The notes under the pieces were generated by a model. The model searched no databases. It saw nothing but the letters and a program-made list of their open reading frames with translations, and had not been told where the DNA came from. 25,921 bases of DNA from a virus. This document shows, piece after piece, positions 7,380 to 11,319 of the stretch (position 1 is the stretch's first letter; the number at the start of each line of letters is the position of its first letter). Location of the stretch: positions 1 to 25,921 of the IMG/VR virus record IMGVR_UViG_3300042465_005358; one strand, 5' to 3'. A program made the position numbers and the translations under genes.

Positions 7380-7944
7380 CCGGCACGCCCGTGATGACGT
7401 TCAGGGTCACGCCGCCAGCATGATCCACGGACACCTTTTCGGCATACCTGGCGGGGTTCGTCATGCGGAGGATCTTGAGTTTGGTGTCGATCTGGTACTT
7501 GCGCCAGGTGGCCTGCACGGGCGTTTCCGGCTCGATGTCGGCGATCTCCTCGCACCGCTCAAGGGCCGCCTCCTGCCCCTGCTCGCGGGCCGCCTTGTAG
7601 TGACAAGCAAATTTCTCGTCCGCCTCCAACCAAAGCATCACGGTCTGCCGGGTCGGCTTACCGGGTTGCTCGCAGAATGACAGCAGGGTCTTGCCCTTTG
7701 TGAGCCACGCAAGTATCTCGCTGGCGAAGGGTTCCGGTGCCTTCTCAAGCCGCGGTCGGCCCCTCGGTCGCTTCGGGGACGCGCTCCCATCGGCGGGGGA
7801 CGGCGACGCGGCGTTGGTACTTCGCGATCTTGGCGACGGTGTACCAGGCGAGCCCGAGGTGCTTTGCGATGCGGCGGTAGCCCCATCCGTGGTCTTCGTG
7901 GAGTTCGCGGATTTCATCGACGATGGCTTGCGGGATCGTGGCAT
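7363..7944 (-). CDS. terS: Terminase small subunit (start uncertain; 5' part overlaps HTH gene)
   Basis: The conserved part runs from about codon 60 (PRGRPRLEKAPEPF) through an HTH-like ASEILAWLTKGKTLLSFCEQ region. It continues with TRQTVMLWLEADEKFACHYK, ALERCEEIADIEPET and KILRMTNPARYAEK, matching small terminases that bind the packaging site. The gene overlaps terL by 17 bp. Upstream of codon 60 the frame is low-complexity Ser/Thr/Pro and runs antiphase through the HTH gene at 7745-8002. The only ATGs are at 7944 and 7917. No ATG or GTG occurs in frame again until codons 102-103, inside the conserved domain. Either the protein has an overprinted N-terminus or it is made by +1 frameshifting. 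Confidence 0.75.
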   Translation of the reverse strand: MPRSRKPSSMKSANSTKTTDGATAASQSTSGSPGTPSPRSRSTNAASPSPADGSASPKRPRGRPRLEKAPEPFASEILAWLTKGKTLLSFCEQPGKPTRQTVMLWLEADEKFACHYKAAREQGQEAALERCEEIADIEPETPVQATWRKYQIDTKLKILRMTNPARYAEKVSVDHAGGVTLNVITGVPDADEG

Positions 7945-8002
7945 GGTGGTGGCTTTCCCCTACCCGTCGCCCGTTCTCGCCGTAGGCGACGAGGCGGGTC
8001 AC
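7745..8002 (-). CDS. HTH DNA-binding protein before terminase (85 aa)
   Basis: The core, IVDEIRELHEDHGWGYRRI followed by AKHLGLAWYTVAKIAKYQRR (about 27-65), is a clear helix-turn-helix of the resolvase/transposase-like type. It may regulate transcription or bind the packaging site. The start is GTG at 8002, overlapping the stop of the preceding small gene (GTGA). The stop codon at 7747-7745 lies inside the conserved beginning of the small terminase frame. Two CCC proline codons near the end (one at 7798-7796, in a run of five C) lie where a +1 shift would enter the terminase frame. Confidence 0.75.
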   Translation of the reverse strand: MTRLVAYGENGRRVGESHHHATIPQAIVDEIRELHEDHGWGYRRIAKHLGLAWYTVAKIAKYQRRVAVPRRWERVPEATEGPTAA

Positions 8003-8145
8003 TTCTTGCGGGCCTTGGACTTGCGGGCGTCGGCGCGGTTGAACTTCTTCGCGACGGACATGGGCACGCCGACCTTCTTGGCGAAGGCTGCGGAGTGTGC
8101 GGCGGCGGCCATCATGCGGCGCTGGGCGGGTGACTTACTCGGCAT
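7999..8145 (-). CDS. Small basic phage protein (48 aa)
   Basis: This 48-residue Lys/Arg-rich protein begins MPSKSPAQRRMMAAAAHSAA and continues FAKKVGVPMSVAKKFNRAD. Short proteins with this 'KSPAQ..MAAAAH..AFAKKVG.P..VAKEF' pattern recur in phages and prophages and have no known function. The ATG at 8145 has AAGGAAG six bases upstream. The frame is open further upstream but antisense-like there, so this start is preferred. It overlaps the preceding regulator gene by 11 bp and the following HTH gene by 4 bp. Confidence 0.75.
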   Translation of the reverse strand: MPSKSPAQRRMMAAAAHSAAFAKKVGVPMSVAKKFNRADARKSKARKK

Positions 8146-8386
8146 TGGCTTCCTTGGGGGTGAGGGTGAGTTCGAGCCCTGCGGCGTCTGCGAGCTTGAG
8201 GACGGAGTCGAACGACGGCTTCCGCCGGCCGATGACGGGGGCGGTGGACAGGAGGCACATGACGGTATGTGCGCGGAGGGCGCCCTGCTGCTCGAGGCGT
8301 CGTGCGACGGAGCACCGGGTTTCGCCCTTCGATTCCACGGCCGTGGTGACTGCGGCCTTGAAATCGTCATACGTTCGGATATTCAT
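8135..8386 (-). CDS. Putative HTH regulator (83 aa), leaderless
   Basis: The protein begins MNIRTYDDFKAAVTTAVES, with RCSVARRLEQQGALRAHTVM in the middle and KPSFDSVLKLADAAGLELTL near the C-terminus. This resembles small phage and antitoxin-type HTH proteins, with the 'SVLKLADAAGLELTL' pattern typical of that class. The role is probably transcriptional control but this is inferred. A TATACT -10 box (minus, 8399-8394) lies exactly seven bases before the ATG and no ribosome site is present, so the mRNA is probably leaderless. It leads a string of overlapping small genes running into the terminase genes. Confidence 0.7.
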   Translation of the reverse strand: MNIRTYDDFKAAVTTAVESKGETRCSVARRLEQQGALRAHTVMCLLSTAPVIGRRKPSFDSVLKLADAAGLELTLTPKEANAE

Positions 8387-8393
8387 TGCGCGC

Positions 8394-8399
8394 AGTATA
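8394..8399 (-). promoter_or_regulatory. -10 box TATACT of leaderless gene at 8386
   Basis: TATACT on the minus strand, seven bases before ATG (8386). No good -35 box is seen 16-18 bases upstream, so an activator or a different -35 is possible. Confidence 0.5.
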
Positions 8400-8402
8400 T
8401 CG

Positions 8403-8678
8403 TCATGGGTTGACGCACTGCCCGAAATCCTCGCTGGTTGCTGCCCAGATGAGGCGCGGGGTTCCTGGTCCCATTTCGTTGGTTTCGATGTTGTCGGTGA
8501 CGAAGGCGCGAGCTTCGGGGAGGGTGAGGTTGTGGTTGTCGCGCAGTCGTGCGGCGATCATGTCGGCGCTGTATACGGCGACGGGTATACCGGATCGTTC
8601 GGTGGCCTTGGGGTACATGACTCCGAGGAGGCAGTCATCAAGGTTGGCGAGCAGGATCGGGTTCTTTCGCCGCGCCAT
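8403..8678 (-). CDS. Hypothetical protein (91 aa), leaderless
   Basis: From the chosen ATG the protein begins MARRKNPILLANLDDCLLGV and continues GIPVAVYSADMIAARLRDNH, LPEARAFVTDNIETNEMG and RLIWAATSEDFGQCVNP. I do not recognise the family. A longer frame opens at 8771 but crosses the inverted repeat at 8700-8731 and has no ribosome site. At 8678 a TAGACT -10 box lies exactly seven bases upstream, matching other solitary genes here. The gene ends 16 bases before the next gene's ATG (8386), within that gene's promoter. Confidence 0.6.
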   Translation of the reverse strand: MARRKNPILLANLDDCLLGVMYPKATERSGIPVAVYSADMIAARLRDNHNLTLPEARAFVTDNIETNEMGPGTPRLIWAATSEDFGQCVNP

Positions 8679-8685
8679 GCGGTGC

Positions 8686-8691
8686 AGTCTA
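8686..8691 (-). promoter_or_regulatory. -10 box TAGACT of leaderless gene at 8678
   Basis: TAGACT on the minus strand, seven bases before ATG (8678). A weak -35 match (CTGCCT) lies 16 bases further upstream, inside the inverted repeat at 8700-8731. Confidence 0.45.
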
Positions 8692-8699
8692 CCGACGAG

Positions 8700-8731
8700 A
8701 ACGCCGCAGGCAGATTTTTGCCTACGGCGTT
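8700..8731 (-). terminator. Inverted repeat, possible terminator after the 188-aa gene
   Basis: Stem AACGCCG...GGCA with TGCC...CGGCGTT (8700-8712 with 8719-8731, about 12 bp with one mismatch, loop GATTTT). It lies about 20 bp past the stop codon at 8752. Tails are TTCTCG on minus and TTTCG on plus, so termination may be weak. Confidence 0.5.
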
Positions 8732-8751
8732 TCGTGGAGACGGCGTTGTGT

Positions 8752-9318
8752 TCAGCCTGCTTCGGGTTCAAGTTCGGGCGGCATGATTCCGGCGTTCTTG
8801 TGCACCCATTCGCGGAACTCCTCGTACTGGGTCCGCATGCCTCGGCGGTCGCTGTTCCACTGGTCTGTGTCGTACTGTTCGACGGTTTCGGACCACTCGT
8901 CCATCAGCTTCTCGGCGTGCTTGGTGGCCTTCACCACGTCATCGGCCTGAACGATGGCAAGCACGGTGCGGTGCTTGGCGGTGCCATCTTCCTTGTCGCC
9001 GTAATGCCACCACCATTCGCCGTCCCCGAAGTATTCCATCTTCGGCGCTTCGTGCTCGGGCACGACGCCGACTCGAGCGTAGTACTCGTTTGACACGGCC
9101 GTGATGCGGCTCCGGCCGTCCGCCTCAAAGGCTGGGATGCCATCGCCCCAGGTGCGATTCCACTCGTAGACAAGTCGCGTGGCCAAATTGTCTCCACGGA
9201 TTCCCAGTTTGACGAACAGCGTTTCTTCGTTGTCCACGCACCACTTGTTGAAGTTCGGGACGTTGATCGAGCACGTGCGATGCGTGTCTTCTCGCCAGAC
9301 GATTGCATACCAAGCCAT
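8752..9318 (-). CDS. Hypothetical protein (188 aa)
   Basis: This 188-residue, acidic and Trp-rich protein begins MAWYAIVWREDTHRTCSINV and contains DGEWWWHYGDKEDGTAKHR and ATKHAEKLMDEWSETVEQYD. I do not recognise a family or catalytic motif. The ATG at 9318 follows AGAGGAA at about seven bases. A good sigma70 promoter lies upstream on the same strand (TTGATT, 16 bp, TATACT; 9376-9349), giving a leader of roughly 25-30 nt. This gene therefore has a normal leader, unlike its neighbours. An inverted repeat follows its stop. Confidence 0.75.
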   Translation of the reverse strand: MAWYAIVWREDTHRTCSINVPNFNKWCVDNEETLFVKLGIRGDNLATRLVYEWNRTWGDGIPAFEADGRSRITAVSNEYYARVGVVPEHEAPKMEYFGDGEWWWHYGDKEDGTAKHRTVLAIVQADDVVKATKHAEKLMDEWSETVEQYDTDQWNSDRRGMRTQYEEFREWVHKNAGIMPPELEPEAG

Positions 9319-9348
9319 GTGAGTTCCTCTCGTTAGGGGTGAGCGGGC

Positions 9349-9376
9349 AGTATACGCCAGCGTATCAACGAATCAA
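9349..9376 (-). promoter_or_regulatory. Sigma70 promoter for the 188-aa gene
   Basis: On the minus strand, -35 TTGATT (9376-9371), 16-bp spacer, -10 TATACT (9354-9349). It overlaps the 3' end of the upstream 150-residue gene (ends 9365). Confidence 0.75.
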
Positions 9377-9817
9377 GGGGGGATTCTTCCGGCAGTATTC
9401 GACGGCGATGGCGAGGAACCGTCGCGCCGTGAACGTGAGCCCGAGCCGTTCGTGTACCTCGCGGATCTCGGCGTCGCTTGCGGTGGCGAGCAGTTCCTCG
9501 GCCCACGCTTCCCATTCCTCGAGTTCCTCGGGCGTCGGCCCCACGCATCGGTCGGCCTGCCGGCGCGTGCGCGAGGCGTCGGGGATGTTGGTCGGTCGGT
9601 CCTGCCCGGTGATCGCGCAGTACTTCTTGTGGATCGCGGCGATGTCCGGCTTCGAGTCGCGCTCGAGGCGGTGCTGGCGGATGCAGTCGCGCAATTTGTC
9701 CTGGTGGAGCGCCTGCCACTTCTCGTACACGATGTCGCGCAGCGCCTTGTCCATCTGAAACTTCGGCCACAGTTCAGCTACCAGCGCCATGTTCTCGAGG
9801 AAGGTCGGGGTGGTCAT
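9365..9817 (-). CDS. Hypothetical protein (150 aa), leaderless
   Basis: This 150-residue, mostly helical protein contains KALRDIVYEKWQALHQDKLR, PTPEELEEWEAWAEELLATA and ERLGLTFTARRFLAIAVEYC. I do not recognise the family. Its promoter is the clearest leaderless one in the window: TTGACG (9852-9847), 16 bp, TATACT (9830-9825), then seven bases and the ATG at 9817-9815. No ribosome site exists. It is the outermost minus-strand gene facing the small-RNA array. Confidence 0.75.
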   Translation of the reverse strand: MTTPTFLENMALVAELWPKFQMDKALRDIVYEKWQALHQDKLRDCIRQHRLERDSKPDIAAIHKKYCAITGQDRPTNIPDASRTRRQADRCVGPTPEELEEWEAWAEELLATASDAEIREVHERLGLTFTARRFLAIAVEYCRKNPPLIR

Positions 9818-9824
9818 ACGCGCA

Positions 9825-9852
9825 AGTATACAAGTCTGCGTTCCCGCGTCAA
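9825..9852 (-). promoter_or_regulatory. Sigma70 promoter of leaderless gene at 9817
   Basis: On the minus strand, -35 TTGACG and -10 TATACT with a 16-bp spacer. The expected +1 falls at or next to the A of the start codon. Confidence 0.8.
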
Positions 9853-10190
9853 CGATGCAGGGCGGGTGCCGGCGTCGCGGCGTGGCCCGACGTTCGGGAA
9901 GAAATCGGTTCGGATCTCTATGCAGGTGTTATTCCCGAGCCGGAGCCGCCGATGCCCGGGCTTTCAGTCTGCATGGTGAGCGCAGAGGGAGCGTGACCCC
10001 GCAATGGGGCCACGATCAACCAGCCCGCACGGAGCCGCGCTGTCGGTCGATGCCACGAATTTCACCATTTCGCTGGAGGACTGCCAGCCGCTTCAATCGT
10101 GGGTGAGCGCACCTTTCGGTGGCGCAGGGTAGGGTCACTCGGCCCTGCGTCTACATCCATGCTCCCCTACCGCGCCGGGAGCTTCATGCG
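9853..10190. other. Intergenic region with several hairpins, no gene seen
   Basis: No protein frame here looks genuine. Several short inverted repeats are visible: CCCGACGTTCGGG near 9888, GACCCC/GGGGCC near 10005, GCTGG/CCAGC near 10074, a GCGCACC...GGTGGCGC pair near 10108, and GCAGGG/CCCTGC near 10126. No convincing promoter was found. It could hold another structured RNA or a control site upstream of the array. Confidence 0.4.
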
Positions 10191-10196
10191 GCATTG

Positions 10197-10224
10197 TTGC
10201 CCCTGAAGGCACGTTCGCTACAAT
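10197..10224 (+). promoter_or_regulatory. Sigma70 promoter P1 of small-RNA array
   Basis: -35 TTGCCC (10197-10202), 16-bp spacer, -10 TACAAT (10219-10224). No start codon with a ribosome site follows. Confidence 0.65.
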
Positions 10225-10230
10225 GCAAGC

Positions 10231-10326
10231 GCGATTGGTTGACCAGCGAGCAGCATAGCGACCTTGTCGCCGACTGCGAGCAAAATTTGCAGGCACCCGC
10301 AAGTTCGCTTGCGGGTGTTCTGTTTC
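10231..10326 (+). ncRNA. Putative small RNA 1 of array
   Basis: A transcript of about 95 nt is predicted from promoter P1 to a perfect intrinsic terminator. It contains a GCGAC-CTT-GTCGC hairpin and a short AAATTT palindrome before the terminator stem. No ribosome site with a start codon is present, and no tRNA-like fold (7-bp acceptor with T-arm) was seen. Function is unknown. Confidence 0.6.
10294..10326 (+). terminator. Intrinsic terminator of small RNA 1
   Basis: A 10-bp perfect stem CACCCGCAAG/CTTGCGGGTG closed by a TTCG tetraloop, followed by TTCTGTTTC. The 3' arm also contains the next -35 box. Confidence 0.85.
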
Positions 10327-10336
10327 AGGGTATAGT
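10309..10336 (+). promoter_or_regulatory. Sigma70 promoter P2 of small-RNA array
   Basis: -35 TTGCGG (10309-10314), 16-bp spacer, -10 TATAGT (10331-10336). The -35 lies inside the terminator stem of small RNA 1. Confidence 0.7.
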
Positions 10337-10342
10337 GCTCCC

Positions 10343-10434
10343 GTCTGGCGTGCCTCTCTGACGAGGCGAGGCGGCTTGTGCCGCCAAGCGCGGCGCGACC
10401 GGACATTTGGTGCCACGGACGGCACCTTCTTCTG
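10343..10434 (+). ncRNA. Putative small RNA 2 of array
   Basis: A transcript of about 90 nt is predicted. It folds into GCCTC/GAGGC and GGCGGC-TTGT-GCCGCC hairpins followed by a GGTGCC/GGCACC terminator. A second terminator-like hairpin at 10445-10476 may give a longer form. No coding capacity is evident. Confidence 0.6.
10409..10434 (+). terminator. Intrinsic terminator of small RNA 2
   Basis: GGTGCC, loop ACGGAC, GGCACC, then TTCTTCT. Confidence 0.7.
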
Positions 10435-10444
10435 CCCCCGGAAG

Positions 10445-10484
10445 CTCGCCGCGTTGATCGCAAGATCCGCGGCGAGTTTGTTTG
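10445..10484 (+). terminator. Second terminator-like hairpin
   Basis: A 9-bp stem CTCGCCGCG (10445-10453) with CGCGGCGAG (10468-10476), a 14-nt loop, then TTTGTTTG. It may back up the terminator of small RNA 2 or end an unrecognised short transcript. Confidence 0.7.
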
Positions 10485-10506
10485 ATATCATGTCGCCAAC
10501 TAACAC

Positions 10507-10614
10507 GCGTCTCGCCCCAGACGCTGCATATCGCCAAATGGCGACGCGAGAAATCGCGCACAGCATGGCGCAAGGCTCTGGCGCACGACAGCCCCCTACG
10601 CGGGGCTGTTTCGT
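10507..10614 (+). ncRNA. Putative small RNA 3 of array (promoter unclear)
   Basis: This segment folds well (ATCGCC-AAAT-GGCGA-type and CGCGA-GAAA-TCGCG hairpins) and ends in the ACAGCCCC/GGGGCTGT terminator. A weak promoter (TTGTTT at 10478-10483, 17 bp, TAACAC) is the best I can find, so the 5' end is uncertain. The block CCCAGACGCTGCATATCGC here recurs with one change at 10924-10942. Confidence 0.45.
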
Positions 10615-10616
10615 TT
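10588..10616 (+). terminator. Intrinsic terminator of small RNA 3
   Basis: An 8-bp stem ACAGCCCC (10588-10595) with GGGGCTGT (10602-10609), loop CTACGC, then TTCGTTT. The T-tract forms part of the next -35 box. Confidence 0.85.
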
Positions 10617-10642
10617 GACGGGCGCATGGCGAAGCGTATACT
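10615..10642 (+). promoter_or_regulatory. Sigma70 promoter P4 of small-RNA array
   Basis: -35 TTGACG (10615-10620), 16-bp spacer, -10 TATACT (10637-10642), directly after the preceding terminator. Confidence 0.85.
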
Positions 10643-10648
10643 CATTGC

Positions 10649-10748
10649 AGACATCCGAACCGCGGCGACCGACTCCGCGTGATTGCACTTATGGTGCGTC
10701 CCCCAGGCAAAAGGGGGAGAAACAGCCCCCTACGCGGGGTTGTTTCGT
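10649..10748 (+). ncRNA. Putative small RNA 4 of array
   Basis: A transcript of about 100 nt is predicted. Hairpins visible are CGCGG/CCGCG near 10663-10678, TGCAC/GTGCG near 10685, and CCCCC/GGGGG with an AGGCAAAA loop near 10700-10717, followed by a terminator. No ribosome site with an open frame is present. Confidence 0.65.
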
Positions 10749-10750
10749 TT
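10721..10750 (+). terminator. Intrinsic terminator of small RNA 4
   Basis: Stem AACAGCCCC (10721-10729) with GGGGTTGTT (10736-10744, one G-T pair), loop CTACGC, then TCGTTT. It is near-identical to the small RNA 3 terminator. Confidence 0.85.
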
Positions 10751-10776
10751 GACAGGCGCATGGTGCGGCGTATACT
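10749..10776 (+). promoter_or_regulatory. Sigma70 promoter P5 of small-RNA array
   Basis: -35 TTGACA (10749-10754), 16-bp spacer, -10 TATACT (10771-10776). It has a near-consensus -35 and lies directly after the preceding terminator. Confidence 0.9.
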
Positions 10777-10782
10777 CGCGAA

Positions 10783-10918
10783 ACAAAACCTCCGTGGGCC
10801 GTCCACGGTGCATAGTCGGGAAACCGACCAACCTTCCGCAAGGACTGGCGGACGCCGAAAGGCGAGTGAACAGGTCGAAGTTCACCATACAGCCCCTCAC
10901 GCGGGGCTGTTTTGTTTT
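10783..10918 (+). ncRNA. Putative small RNA 5 of array (highly structured)
   Basis: A transcript of about 135 nt with at least five hairpins in series. They are CCGTGG/CCACGG (10792-10808), GTCGG-GAAA-CCGAC (10815-10828), TCCGC/GCGGA (10835-10852), CGCC-GAAA-GGCG (10853-10864) and GTGAAC/GTTCAC (10866-10885), then the terminator. Two GAAA tetraloops suggest tertiary or protein contacts. The unpaired 5' leader holds ACCTCC, identical to the anti-Shine-Dalgarno core. It does not match any ribozyme, tRNA or tmRNA pattern I know. Confidence 0.7.
10889..10918 (+). terminator. Intrinsic terminator of small RNA 5
   Basis: ACAGCCCC (10889-10896), loop TCACGC, GGGGCTGT (10903-10910), then TTTGTTTT. 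It has the best T-tract in the array. Confidence 0.9.
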
Positions 10919-10951
10919 CCGGTCCCAAACGCTGCATATCGCAAGATCCGC

Positions 10952-10957
10952 TACACT
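10952..10957 (+). promoter_or_regulatory. -10 box of small-RNA unit 6
   Basis: TACACT with no clear -35 box at normal spacing. The context ATCCGCTACACYTG is repeated at 11090-11103, which suggests a shared control element. Confidence 0.45.
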
Positions 10958-10963
10958 TGAGAA

Positions 10964-11073
10964 GCCGCCTCCCGAGGGTGAGCAGTGTGAAGGACACCAG
11001 CATGGTTTCCGTCACGAGATAAGCGCAGGGCTTCGTTAGCGCACGACAACCCCGACAGGGGTTGTTTCGTTTC
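10964..11073 (+). ncRNA. Putative small RNA 6 of array, with mini-ORF
   Basis: A transcript of about 110 nt ends in an ACAACCCC/GGGGTTGT terminator. Unlike the other units it has a ribosome site (AAGGA) eight bases before an ATG opening a six-codon frame, MVSVTR then TAA (11002-11022). It could be a small RNA, a leader-peptide RNA or both. Confidence 0.55.
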
Positions 11074-11076
11074 GTT
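11046..11076 (+). terminator. Intrinsic terminator of small RNA 6
   Basis: ACAACCCC (11046-11053), loop GACA, GGGGTTGT (11058-11065), then TTCGTTTCGTT. Confidence 0.85.
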
Positions 11077-11306
11077 CGTATGTGAGCGAATCCGCTACAC
11101 CTGTGTAGTTCTGTAGTCACGTCGCGCCATGACTAGCACATTCGTCACGTGGGACAGCGCACGAGCTTCGTCGTGCCTGCCCCTGGGCGGGAGGTTGTTC
11201 CTACCCCAATGCGTGGCCTGCCGGCGGTCGTACCTCGCGGCCTTGTGCGCCGGCGCATGTGGGTGTTTGGCTCCGACACCGCAGATTCACGTCTCCGCAC
11301 CGCTAG
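11077..11306 (+). other. Intergenic region with hairpins before the gene at 11320
   Basis: No protein gene is supported here. It holds CTACACCTGTGTAG (11095-11108, an inverted repeat that could be an operator), a GCACGA/TCGTGC hairpin near 11160-11177 and a GGTGT/ACACC hairpin near 11262-11280. A seventh structured RNA is possible but no terminator with a T-run was found. Confidence 0.4.
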
Positions 11307-11312
11307 TATACG
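11307..11312 (+). promoter_or_regulatory. -10 box TATACG of leaderless gene at 11320
   Basis: TATACG lies exactly seven bases before the ATG, the same arrangement as three minus-strand genes. No -35 match is seen at 15-18 bp. Confidence 0.45.
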
Positions 11313-11319
11313 CAGACCT

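Larger units (their letters stand above)
10588..10777 (+). repeat. Direct repeat of terminator-promoter junction
   Basis: Two copies of a roughly 56-bp block (10588-10643 and 10722-10777), 134 bp apart, each containing a terminator followed by a promoter. They differ at only a few positions. This suggests unit duplication, with the RNA between them free to diverge. Confidence 0.8.

Noticed and set aside
7638-7886. Alternative start for the small terminase at the ATG near 7790
   Set aside because: That ATG is in a different frame and gives an Arg/Pro-rich shadow, not the terminase.
10588-10918. CRISPR array from repeated blocks
   Set aside because: The repeated blocks are terminators plus promoters, with unequal spacing and no spacer-sized units.
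10231-11073. tRNA genes in the array
   Set aside because: No 7-bp acceptor stem with matching D-, anticodon and T-arms was found. The terminators immediately follow each hairpin series.
10135-11120. Several frames of about 80-140 codons across the small-RNA array on both strands
   Set aside because: They cross perfect terminators and promoters, lack ribosome sites, and are rich in Arg, Ser and Cys. The hairpin and promoter signals explain the sequence better.
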